Assembly: GCA_945900785.1 (NCBI GenBank)
Contig: CAMDJM010000025.1
Location: 1-59,769, forward strand
Source: Akkermansia muciniphila
Lineage (GTDB): Bacteria; Verrucomicrobiota; Verrucomicrobiia; Verrucomicrobiales; V1-33
Direction: 5' to 3'
DNA length: 59,769 nucleotides
Under the pieces are notes generated by a model that saw nothing but the letters and a program-made list of their open reading frames with translations, was not told the DNA's origin and did no database searches. The translations under genes were made by a program, and so were the position numbers. Positions 33,947 to 41,829 of the stretch are shown here, one piece after another (within the stretch, counting starts at the first letter, position 1; each line of letters opens with the position of its first letter).

Positions 33947-34489
33947 ATGCACAGCGAAATCGAACTCACCCGTGAAGTAGAAGCCATCCAGATCCCCAGT
34001 GGAGATACGGTGGTGTTGCCTGCTGGCACCAAAGTCATCATCACCCAGAGCTTGGGGGGGAGCTACACGGTAGCGACCGAGCACGGCCTCGCGCGCATTT
34101 CCGCGAAGAATGCGGATGCCCTGGGCATTGAGAAGCAAGATGGCTCCGGCGCGAATCTGGCGGATGTGTTGAGCGGCCCGGAGCTGGAGTCTGCGATCTG
34201 GGAGCAATTGAAGGGGGTCTTCGACCCCGAGATCCCCGTGAATATTGTGGATCTGGGCCTGGTTTACGGCTGTGAGGTAACGGAGGAGGACGGGGAAAAA
34301 GTGGTGGATGTGAAAATGACCCTGACCGCCCCCGGTTGTGGCATGGGCCCGACCATTGCGGCTGATGCCCAGGGCAAAATCATGCAACTCCCCGGAATCG
34401 CCAACGCCCGGGTGGAACTCGTCTGGGAACCCGCTTGGAATCAGGCGATGATCAGCGAAGTGGGCCGGATGCAGCTGGGGATGGTTTAA
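33947..34489 (+). CDS. sufT: SufT-like iron-sulfur cluster assembly protein (DUF59/MIP18 family)
   Basis: A 180-residue protein. ATG 33947 gives an N-terminal beta-rich module (IQIPSGDTVVLPAGTKVIITQ) followed by the MIP18/DUF59 domain at about residues 75-165: DPEIPVNIVDLGLVYGCEV, then MTLTAPGCGMGP with the conserved cysteine. The two-part architecture and length are those of the long SufT form, which helps mature Fe-S proteins in the cytoplasm. Other suf genes are not adjacent. The start lies 16 bases from the divergent S4-like gene. Confidence 0.88.
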   Translation: MHSEIELTREVEAIQIPSGDTVVLPAGTKVIITQSLGGSYTVATEHGLARISAKNADALGIEKQDGSGANLADVLSGPELESAIWEQLKGVFDPEIPVNIVDLGLVYGCEVTEEDGEKVVDVKMTLTAPGCGMGPTIAADAQGKIMQLPGIANARVELVWEPAWNQAMISEVGRMQLGMV

Positions 34490-34497
34490 ACAAAAAG

Positions 34498-35325
34498 CTA
34501 GGACCACGTCTGCTCCTTGCGGTAGGCGGCGGGGGAGGTGTGGCGGTATTGGCGCATCAGGCGGCTGAGGTAATGGCGGTTTACCAGACCGGATTGCTCG
34601 GCGATTTCCTCAATGCTGATATCGGTGCTGCGAAGGAGGCGGCGGGCTTCATCCAGGCGGTAGTCCAGGAGGACCCGCATGGGGGGTTGCTTGAGTTCCT
34701 GCTGGAAAAGGTGGTTCAGATTCCTCACGCTCAGGCCGGCGTATTTGGCGATCTGGGTGGCGGTGAGTTTGACGCTGAGGTGGGCGCTCATGTATTCCAT
34801 GGCCTTGAGGACGCGGGCGTCCGTGCGCTGCTGGAACCAGACGCGGTCCGGCAACAGGCTGAGCGCTTCGGCGACGAATTGGATCGTCAGCCAGGGGAAT
34901 CGCCCGGCGGGGTCGCTGGCGGCCAGCCGGGTCATCAGGTCCTGGATGCGCAGGGTGGCGGGGAAGTGATAGATGCCGGGGCTGGCGCGGTCCGCGAGGC
35001 GGCCGAGCTTGAAGTGCGCATACCATTTGCTGAAGGGGCCGCGCAGCGTGGTGCTGAAGGTGGTGTTTGGCGGAATCAGATACAGATGCCCGGGGGTGAG
35101 CGGGGTGAGGCGGCCGGCGATGCTGACGACCCCTCCTTCGGTGAGCGGCCAGTAGAGGCGCCAGTAGGGATCGGTGAAGCGCCGCAGTTCCCATTCCGTC
35201 AACTGGATGCGCCGGGTGGTCAGGATATCCACCACCACACTGGGATAGGAAACGGTGCGCTGGCCCAGCACGCGGTGCACCGAGCCCGGGGGCACTACGC
35301 TGGGAAGGAGGTCGTCGGAGGGCAT
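34498..35325 (-). CDS. AraC family transcriptional regulator
   Basis: A 275-residue regulator with an N-terminal cupin-like sensing domain (LTPLTPGHLYLIPPNTTF) and two C-terminal helix-turn-helix motifs (TATQIAKYAGLSVRNLNHLF and SIEEIAEQSGLVNRHYLSRL). AraC regulators of this type respond to small sugars. It is divergent from the LsrF-like aldolase gene (129 bases apart), so the aldolase/dhaL unit is its likely target. No clear operator repeat was seen in the gap. It is convergent with sufT. Confidence 0.9.
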   Translation of the reverse strand: MPSDDLLPSVVPPGSVHRVLGQRTVSYPSVVVDILTTRRIQLTEWELRRFTDPYWRLYWPLTEGGVVSIAGRLTPLTPGHLYLIPPNTTFSTTLRGPFSKWYAHFKLGRLADRASPGIYHFPATLRIQDLMTRLAASDPAGRFPWLTIQFVAEALSLLPDRVWFQQRTDARVLKAMEYMSAHLSVKLTATQIAKYAGLSVRNLNHLFQQELKQPPMRVLLDYRLDEARRLLRSTDISIEEIAEQSGLVNRHYLSRLMRQYRHTSPAAYRKEQTWS

Positions 35326-35454
35326 CAGGGGATTGCGGAATCAGACACAAATCTGGCCGATGTGTGCATGGATGGCAAGTCCGGGATGGGTAAGGATATA
35401 TTGCGCTTTTTGAGGCGCACCCCACTCTGCAACCCGATCAACCTACCCACACCT

Positions 35455-36417
35455 ATGGCCGACATCTCCACCAGCGCTGCTGACAAGAAAGAAAAAGAGT
35501 ATTTCTCCTCCGTTCCCCAGGATGCTCCCGGGTTTTTCCTGAAGGGCTCCCACCAATATGACTGGGGTTTGAAAAACCGCCTGAGCAAGGTCTTCAACCC
35601 GAAGGATGGCCGCACCGTGATGCTGGCCTTTGACCATGGTTATTTTCAGGGCCCCACCAGCGGCCTGGAGCGCGTTGACCAAACCATCCTGCCCCTGGAG
35701 CCTTACGCCGACTGTCTGATGCTGACCCGCGGGATCCAGCGCAGCGTGGTGCCGGCTTCCACGCAGAAGGCGATCGCCCTGCGTGCTTCCGGCGGCACCA
35801 GCATGGTGAGCCTCATGGAGGAATGGGAAGGTGAAATCGATGGAAAAAAAGCCAAGTTTGGCCGTCCCGGCTTTGAGCCGTTGTCCAATGAAAGCACCGC
35901 CCTGAACATTGAGGAAGCGATCCGCCTGAATGCCAGCGTGCTGGCGGTGCAGGTCTTTATCGGCAGCGCCTACGAGCGCCAGACCCTGAAGAACCTCACG
36001 GATTTGGTCGATGGAGCCAGCCGTTATGGCATCGGCGTGATGGGTGTGACAGCCGTGGGCCGCGCCATGGCCCGCACCCCCCAGTATTTCCGTCTGGCCA
36101 CCCGCATCATGGCGGAGCTGGGCGCGAATGTGGTGAAATGCTATTACACGGACACGGAATTTGAAACCGTGACCAGCTGCTGCCCCGTGCCGATCGTGAT
36201 CGCCGGGGGCAAAAAGCTGCCGGAACTGGAAGCCCTTCAAATGTGCTATAACGCCATCCAGCAGGGAGCCAGCGGCGTCGACATGGGACGGAATATCTTC
36301 CAGAGCGATGCTCCCATCAGCATGATGCAGGCGGTGCGCGGGGTGGTGCATGAAAGCCTCACCCCTGACGAGGCCTTCCAGCTTTACAACGATCTGAAAG
36401 CCAAAGGCACCCTTTAA
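35455..36417 (+). CDS. LsrF-like class I aldolase / thiolase (DeoC/FbaB family)
   Basis: A 320-residue TIM-barrel enzyme. From ATG 35455 the sequence follows E. coli LsrF closely: YDWGLKNRLSKVFNPKDGRT, VMLAFDHGYFQGPTSGLER, AQVFIGSAYERQTLKN, and GGKKLPELEAL with GASGVDMGRNIFQS. The Schiff-base lysine is K228 (NVVKCYYTD). LsrF handles phosphorylated AI-2 (3-hydroxy-5-phosphonooxypentane-2,4-dione) using acetyl-CoA. A ~24-residue insert (MVSLMEEWEGEIDGKK...) absent from LsrF and the absence of lsrACDBKG suggest a different substrate, perhaps a short keto-sugar phosphate. It precedes dhaL by 43 bases. Confidence 0.85.
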   Translation: MADISTSAADKKEKEYFSSVPQDAPGFFLKGSHQYDWGLKNRLSKVFNPKDGRTVMLAFDHGYFQGPTSGLERVDQTILPLEPYADCLMLTRGIQRSVVPASTQKAIALRASGGTSMVSLMEEWEGEIDGKKAKFGRPGFEPLSNESTALNIEEAIRLNASVLAVQVFIGSAYERQTLKNLTDLVDGASRYGIGVMGVTAVGRAMARTPQYFRLATRIMAELGANVVKCYYTDTEFETVTSCCPVPIVIAGGKKLPELEALQMCYNAIQQGASGVDMGRNIFQSDAPISMMQAVRGVVHESLTPDEAFQLYNDLKAKGTL

Positions 36418-36460
36418 TCCTGCCCGCCCTTCCCCAGCCTCCTACCCCTTCTTTTTTCCC

Positions 36461-37099
36461 ATGTCCCTTGAACTTACCCCCGATCAAACCCGGCTCATGA
36501 TGCTGCAGGTGGCGGATGCCATTATTGTGGCAGAACCCCTGCTTTCCCAGGCGGACCGCGATCTGGGCGATGGTGACCATGGACTGGGCATGAAGCGTGG
36601 GATGGAGGCGGTGAAGGCGCAATTGGCAGCGCTGACTCCGGCCAGCGTGGAACAGGTGTTCGTGACTACCGGCACCGCCATGATGTCGAGCATGGGAGGT
36701 GCCTCCGGAGCCCTCTTCGGCACCGTGTTCCGCGCGGGCGGCAAAGCTCTGGCGGGCCGCGCGGCCTTTGATGCTGAAGGCGTGGCCCTGCTGCTGCAGG
36801 CGGCGACCGAAGGCGTGCAGAAGCGTGGCGGAGCCAAGGTGGGTGATAAAACCATGGTGGATGCCCTGGTGCCCGCCGCAGAAAAGGCCCGCAGCGTTGC
36901 CTCCGGGTCCCTGCTGAATTCCCTGACGGAAGTTTCCGCCGCCGCTGAAGCCGGCAAGGAAGCCAGCAAGGCGATGATCGCCCAATTCGGCCGGGCCAAG
37001 ACCTTGGGCGAAGCCTGCATCGGCTTCCCGGACGCAGGCGCATGGTCGGTGACCATCATGCTCTCAACCATGCTGGATTTTGTCAGCAAGGCCAGCTGA
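36461..37099 (+). CDS. dhaL: DhaL-type dihydroxyacetone kinase ATP-binding subunit
   Basis: A 212-residue DhaL domain protein. The ADP/Mg-binding signature DLGDGDHGLGMKRGM is at residues 34-48 (the aspartates D37 and D39 among the ligands), then MSSMGGASGALFG and the C-terminal FPDAGAWSV. DhaL supplies ATP/ADP and works with DhaK, which binds dihydroxyacetone or other short ketoses covalently. DhaK and the phosphotransferase component DhaM are not in the window. The position behind the aldolase suggests kinase and aldolase steps for the same small ketose, under the AraC regulator. The substrate is unproven. Confidence 0.85.
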   Translation: MSLELTPDQTRLMMLQVADAIIVAEPLLSQADRDLGDGDHGLGMKRGMEAVKAQLAALTPASVEQVFVTTGTAMMSSMGGASGALFGTVFRAGGKALAGRAAFDAEGVALLLQAATEGVQKRGGAKVGDKTMVDALVPAAEKARSVASGSLLNSLTEVSAAAEAGKEASKAMIAQFGRAKTLGEACIGFPDAGAWSVTIMLSTMLDFVSKAS

Positions 37100-37142
37100 G
37101 ACCCGGTGTCTTCCTGTCATGAACCCTTGCTGATTTCCTGCC

Positions 37143-38657
37143 ATGATCCGTTTTGCCACATGGTTGCTCCTGCTTTCAGCCATGGGGCAAGGCTTGGCGG
37201 CGGATCGGAAGCCCAATGTGGTTTACATCCTGGCGGATGACCTGGGCTACGGCGATGTGCAGTGCCTGAATCCCACCCGTGGCAAAATCAGGACACCGCA
37301 CCTCGACCGCCTCGCTTCCCAGGGCATGCGCTTCACCGATGCGCATAGTGGGGCCTCCGTCTGCACCCCTACCCGCTACGGCCTCCTCACCGGGCGCTAC
37401 GCCTGGCGGACCCGGCTGCAGGCCGGGGTGTTTGATGGCATGAAAAATCCCGCACTGATCGCCCCGCAGCGGCTGACGGTGGGGAAGCTGTTCCAACAAC
37501 ACGGCTATACCACGGCGGCCCTGGGGAAGTGGCATCTCGGTTTTGATCCGAAGCTGCCGGAAGGCACCGCAGGGCCTGACAAAAAAGAGGAAAAGGATCC
37601 CGCCTCCGGGGAAGGCGGGAAACCACCCGCCGGCACCCTGGGGATGCCGGTGGGAACGCAGATTCTGGAAGGTCCAGTCACCCGGGGCTTCGACTATTTT
37701 TGGGGCTGCTCGAATGCGCGCACCATGTCAGGCTTGATCGAAAACGGGCGGGTCATCGAAACCATCAAGCCGGCCGACATGCTGCCCCGCCTGGCAGAGC
37801 GGGCCGTGGCCTATGTCACCGCCCAGGCAGAGGCTGCCCGGGCCGGCCGCCCTTTCTTTTTGTATTTGCCCCTCACTTCTCCCCACACGCCGATCCTGCC
37901 CTCGCCGGAATGGCAGGGGAAAAGCGGCCTCGGGGATTACGGCGATTTTGTGATGCAGACGGACGCTGTGGTGGGTAGGGTGCTGGAGGCCTTGGAAACC
38001 CAGGGCCTGGCGGAGCATACCTTGGTGATTTTCACCAGCGATAACGGATGCGCCCCGGCCGCAGGGACGCCGGAACTGGAAAAGCAGGGCCACTTTGCCA
38101 GCGCGGCCTTCCGCGGGTATAAATCCGATGTTTGGGAAGGCGGGCACCGCGTGCCTTTTCTGGTCCGTTGGCCAGGCCAGGTGAAGGCTGGATCGCAGAG
38201 CGGTGCCTTGATCTGCCACACGGATTTCATGGCCACTGGTGCGGAAATTCTGGGCAGCCCCCTGCCGCCCGATGCGGCAGAGGACAGCGTGAGTTTTCTC
38301 GCGGTGCTGCGTGGGGAAGAGGATCCGCCCCTTCGTGAAGCGGTAGTGCATCATAGCATCAATGGGCAATTTGCGGTCCGTCAGGGGCCCTGGAAGCTGG
38401 GGTTTTGTCCGGGCTCCGGCGGCTGGGGAAAGCCGCGCGATCCGGCGGCCCGCACCCAGGGACTGCCTGACATGCAGCTCTATGATCTGCAGGCGGATCC
38501 GGCTGAAACCAAAAACCTGCAGGCTGAAAATCCGGAACTCACCGCCCGGCTCACCGCGCTCCTCACGAAATACATGGCCGATGGCCGCAGCACCCCCGGA
38601 CCGCCTCAGGCGAACGATGTGGAGGTCCAGCATTTACCCCTCCCTGCCCGGAAATAA
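37143..38657 (+). CDS. Sulfatase (formylglycine-dependent arylsulfatase family), first of tandem pair
   Basis: A 504-residue secreted sulfatase. Signal peptide at residues 1-20, then KPNVVYILADDLGYGDVQC, in which DD binds calcium. The formylglycine site is C74 within SGASVCTPTRYGLLTGRY (C-x-P-x-R). GKWHLGFDP and FTSDNGCAP are further active-site regions. It hydrolyses sulfate esters, probably on sulfated glycans in the periplasm or outside. It starts 43 bases after dhaL and is followed one base after its stop by a second sulfatase. The formylglycine-generating enzyme is not in the window. Confidence 0.95.
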   Translation: MIRFATWLLLLSAMGQGLAADRKPNVVYILADDLGYGDVQCLNPTRGKIRTPHLDRLASQGMRFTDAHSGASVCTPTRYGLLTGRYAWRTRLQAGVFDGMKNPALIAPQRLTVGKLFQQHGYTTAALGKWHLGFDPKLPEGTAGPDKKEEKDPASGEGGKPPAGTLGMPVGTQILEGPVTRGFDYFWGCSNARTMSGLIENGRVIETIKPADMLPRLAERAVAYVTAQAEAARAGRPFFLYLPLTSPHTPILPSPEWQGKSGLGDYGDFVMQTDAVVGRVLEALETQGLAEHTLVIFTSDNGCAPAAGTPELEKQGHFASAAFRGYKSDVWEGGHRVPFLVRWPGQVKAGSQSGALICHTDFMATGAEILGSPLPPDAAEDSVSFLAVLRGEEDPPLREAVVHHSINGQFAVRQGPWKLGFCPGSGGWGKPRDPAARTQGLPDMQLYDLQADPAETKNLQAENPELTARLTALLTKYMADGRSTPGPPQANDVEVQHLPLPARK

Positions 38658-38658
38658 C

Positions 38659-40059
38659 ATGAAACCCATTTTATCCCTGTTTTGTCTGCTGGTCCTTGCC
38701 CCGGTGCTGGGTGGCGCAGCGGAAAGCCCGGCGCGGCGTCCGAATATCCTGCATCTGCATACGGATGATCACCGGGCGGATGGCCTGCATGCCCTGGGCA
38801 ATGCCGTGCTGCAAACGCCGCATCTGGACACGCTGGTGGCGCGGGGCATGACGTTCCGGAATTGCTATACCATGGGCTCCATGATGGGGGCGGTGTGCAC
38901 GCCCAGCCGCACCATGATGCTGACCGGCCGCTCCTGGCTGCGCCTGCCGAAGTCGCCCGGTGCTGCGCCCAATGCGGCGGATCCTGCCACCTTTTTGCCC
39001 CGGGTGCTGGAGGCCGCAGGCTATCAGACCTGGCACATGGGGAAATATGGCAACGGTTTTCCGGCTGGTCTGCAATCCTTTCAGTCCACCATCCGGGATG
39101 AGGGCAAGGATGCCGGTCCTGACAAGGACCGCGCCTTTGCCCCCCAGCGGCTCGCGGACCGCAGCATCCAGTTTCTGAAAGACCGCGCAGCGGCCGGGGA
39201 GGCCAGGCCCTTTTACCTCTATCTGGCCCCGCCCGTGCCGCATGATCCCCGGAGCGCGGAGCCCCGGTTTCATCAGTTGTATGAAGCGGCAAAGCTGCCG
39301 CTGTCGCCCGCGTTTTTGCCCCAGCATCCCTTCAATAATGGCGAGATGATGGTGCGCGATGAGCAACTGGCCCCTTGGCCGCGCACCCCGGAAAATACCC
39401 GCCAGCAACTCGCCGAATATTACGCCTGCATTACTGGATTTGATTTCCATGTGGGCCGCCTGTTTGAGGCCCTGAAGGCAGGCGGCCAGTGGGAGAATAC
39501 GATCATTATTTTCAGCGGCGACAATGGCCTCTCCATGGGAGAGCACGGCTTGTTCGGGAAACAAAATCTGTATGAGTTTGGCGGCATGCATGTGCCCTTG
39601 GTAATCGCTGGGCCGGGCATCCCGCATGGCTCCAGCGCCGCATTGGTCTATCTGATGGATCTCTTTCCTACCCTGGTGGAGTTTGCCAAAGCCACGCTGC
39701 CGGAGACCGTGGAGGGGCGGAGCCTGGTGCCGGTGATCGAAGGCAAAACGTCCAGGGTGCGTGAGGTGCTCTATACCGCCTACCGGAATTGCCAGCGGGC
39801 CATCCGCGATGGCCGCTGGAAGCTGATCCTTTATCCTCTGGTCAACCAAACCCAGCTCTTCGACCTGGAATCGGATGCCCACGAACTGGACAACCTGGCC
39901 GGGCAGCCGGAGCAGGCGGCACGGATCGCCACCCTGACGGCCAGGCTGGAACGGGAGATGGCCGCCTATGGCGACAAAGCACCCCTGAAATCGGAACATC
40001 CTGAGCCAGCGGAATGGACGCCGCCCACCCGCAAGGGGCCTGCGAACCCAGGAAAATAG
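38659..40059 (+). CDS. Sulfatase, second of tandem pair
   Basis: A 466-residue secreted sulfatase. ATG 38659 lies one base after the upstream stop and precedes a signal peptide (ILSLFCLLVLAPVLGGA). The formylglycine cysteine is C80 in AVCTPSRTMMLTGRS. The first metal-binding loop reads LHTDDHRADGLHALGN and the second FSGDNGLSMGEHGLFGKQN. This form is closer to iduronate/choline-type sulfatases than to the first gene, so the pair probably removes different sulfate groups from one polymer. Transcription with the first gene is nearly certain. Confidence 0.95.
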   Translation: MKPILSLFCLLVLAPVLGGAAESPARRPNILHLHTDDHRADGLHALGNAVLQTPHLDTLVARGMTFRNCYTMGSMMGAVCTPSRTMMLTGRSWLRLPKSPGAAPNAADPATFLPRVLEAAGYQTWHMGKYGNGFPAGLQSFQSTIRDEGKDAGPDKDRAFAPQRLADRSIQFLKDRAAAGEARPFYLYLAPPVPHDPRSAEPRFHQLYEAAKLPLSPAFLPQHPFNNGEMMVRDEQLAPWPRTPENTRQQLAEYYACITGFDFHVGRLFEALKAGGQWENTIIIFSGDNGLSMGEHGLFGKQNLYEFGGMHVPLVIAGPGIPHGSSAALVYLMDLFPTLVEFAKATLPETVEGRSLVPVIEGKTSRVREVLYTAYRNCQRAIRDGRWKLILYPLVNQTQLFDLESDAHELDNLAGQPEQAARIATLTARLEREMAAYGDKAPLKSEHPEPAEWTPPTRKGPANPGK

Positions 40060-40218
40060 CAGCACGATGGGGTCTCCTTGAGAGTGAATAGATTGGATGG
40101 AGTTGCCCAAGGGGAGGGGCCATGCGGGGGGTGAACACCCCATAGCGGATTTGCCGCCACTTCGCTTACTTGCACCACTGACGGTTTTCCGCCAGCCAGC
40201 CCACCCAACTTCCTATCC

Positions 40219-40416
40219 ATGAAAAACTCCCTTTTTCAATTCATCCGTTTCCTGGCTGCCGGTGCCACCGTGCTCAGCAGCTCCGCCTGTGACACGGCGC
40301 GTCCGATGGATTCCGAACAAAGCCAGTCCCACGAAAGCGCCACCTCTTCCGGTAAAGCCTCCGTGCCCGCTGCCCCGAACACCTCTTTCCACATGAAGCG
40401 CCGCTACGGACGCTGA
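40219..40416 (+). CDS. Small putative lipoprotein
   Basis: A 65-residue protein. The N-terminal signal peptide ends in a lipobox (LSSSAC, cysteine at residue 24), so it should be lipidated and membrane-attached. The mature part is serine- and alanine-rich without a recognisable fold (SQSHESATSSGKASVPAAPN). It lies 126 bases ahead of the DtxR-like gene. I cannot assign a function. Confidence 0.55.
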   Translation: MKNSLFQFIRFLAAGATVLSSSACDTARPMDSEQSQSHESATSSGKASVPAAPNTSFHMKRRYGR

Positions 40417-40542
40417 TGGAATAATGATAGCATTCTCCACGGCAGGACCGCCCTGCAGACGGCCAGATTTATTCCCAACGCCACCGGCACGGAGGAAAAT
40501 GGAGCCTGCTTTCCAACGTCCCCGCCCATCTGAAATCCTGCC

Positions 40543-41550
40543 ATGATTGCCCTCGCTTCTTTCTTCCCCCCGCTCGGTTTGCTGGGCCTGACGGTCCTTG
40601 CTGGTTTGACGCTCTGGCCCAGGCGGGGCTTCCTTGCCCAGCACCGCCAGCACGTGGCGGATGCTGCGCGCATCCGCCGCGAAGATGCCCTGAAACACCT
40701 GTGCCTGAACGAAGCCGGCGGCAGCATTTCCACGTTCAATACCGTAGCCGGGGCCTTGGGCATTTCGCTGGATGACGCCAGCAGCCTGCTCGAAGCCATG
40801 GACCTGCTGGGCCTCGTGACTTTTACTTCCGGCAGCCTGACCCTCACTTCTGCCGGTCGCGCTGCGGGCCTTCACGTGATCCGGGCCCACCGCCTCTGGG
40901 AATGCCACCTGGCCGAAAACACCGGCACTGCCATGACGGATGGGCATGATCTGACGGATCACCATCAGCACGAACTCCTGCCGGAAGATGCTGATGCCCG
41001 GGCAGCGGCCCCGGGACATCCCACGCACGATCCCCATGGCGATCCTATCCGCAATGCCGGGGGCAGCATGCCCATCGATTCCGGTCTGCCCTTGAATACC
41101 CTGGAGCCGGGAGATCTGGCCAGTATCTCCCACCTGGAGGACGAGCCTGCCAACGTTTACGCCCAGCTGGCTGCCCTCCACCTGCGGCCCGGGATGCGGG
41201 TGGAGCTGAAATCCAAAACCCAGTTCAGCCTCCGTTTCACAGCGGATGGCGTGGAGCACATCATTCCGCCGATCCTCGCCCATCAGATCGGAGTCCGGGT
41301 CCTGACTCAAACGGACGAAACCCCGGCACCCCGCAGCCTGGCCGATTTCAAGCCGGGGGAAAAAGGCATCGTGCTCCGCCTGGCTGATAGTTCGCGCGGG
41401 CCGGAGCGGCGGCGGTTGTTGGATCCGGGATTTGCCGCCGGCACCGGCGCTGCGGCGGAATGGTCAGCTCCAGTGGCGAACCCACCGCCTGCCGTGGTGC
41501 GGGTCACGGTAATTGCGCTGCACCATGAGCAGGCCCGGAGGCATGGCTGA
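40543..41550 (+). CDS. Membrane-anchored DtxR-like metal-sensing protein with FeoA-type C-terminus
   Basis: A 335-residue protein. Residues ~5-26 form one transmembrane helix (FFPPLGLLGLTVLAGLTLW), followed by PRRGF. A winged-helix region (EDALKHLCLNEAGGSIS) leads into a DtxR metal-binding/dimerisation domain (HVIRAHRLWECHLAENTG, then PTHDPHGDPI). A C-terminal FeoA/SH3-like domain begins near LADFKPGEKGIVLRL. In many bacteria the last helix of an ABC-type metal permease is fused to a DtxR domain; this looks like that fusion reduced to its final helix. The usual E-x-x-H ligand set is altered around DLTDHHQHEL. No transporter genes adjoin. It could be a tethered metal sensor or a relic of the fusion. 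Confidence 0.75.
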   Translation: MIALASFFPPLGLLGLTVLAGLTLWPRRGFLAQHRQHVADAARIRREDALKHLCLNEAGGSISTFNTVAGALGISLDDASSLLEAMDLLGLVTFTSGSLTLTSAGRAAGLHVIRAHRLWECHLAENTGTAMTDGHDLTDHHQHELLPEDADARAAAPGHPTHDPHGDPIRNAGGSMPIDSGLPLNTLEPGDLASISHLEDEPANVYAQLAALHLRPGMRVELKSKTQFSLRFTADGVEHIIPPILAHQIGVRVLTQTDETPAPRSLADFKPGEKGIVLRLADSSRGPERRRLLDPGFAAGTGAAAEWSAPVANPPPAVVRVTVIALHHEQARRHG

Positions 41551-41710
41551 CGGGCGCTCTTTGGCTGGTGCTCACTCTTTCCTTCGGGGGCTGAATCACT
41601 CTCTGGCTGCGGGAACCAAGCGAAAGCTTTTGGTTGCAACTCGGAAGTCTCCGGTGGGCGCAACCGCCTATTCATGGAACGGATCACCGCCGTCCCGGCT
41701 GTGCTGGGTT

Positions 41711-41727
41711 GCTGGCGTCCCGCCAGC
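41711..41727. repeat. Small palindrome with GGCG-TCC-CGCC core
   Basis: GCTGGCG-TCC-CGCCAGC is a perfect seven-pair stem with a three-base loop between the DtxR-like gene and the PVC dehydrogenase gene. A second core (GGCGGGACGCC, inverse orientation) lies about 40 bases on. It has the same design as palindromes in the 14.7-19.9 kb island. Confidence 0.6.
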
Positions 41728-41829
41728 AGGAGTTTGCGGCGGTCAGGATGACCACCTGCCAGCACCGGCGGGACGCCCGTGTTCCACTTCTGGAGGTTTT
41801 GAGTCTCTGACGGAAGACTTCGGTCGCCC

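Noticed and set aside
34435..35454. Plus-strand reading through the AraC gene into the aldolase
   Set aside because: Real similarity starts only at ATG 35455; the upstream part is antisense to the AraC regulator.
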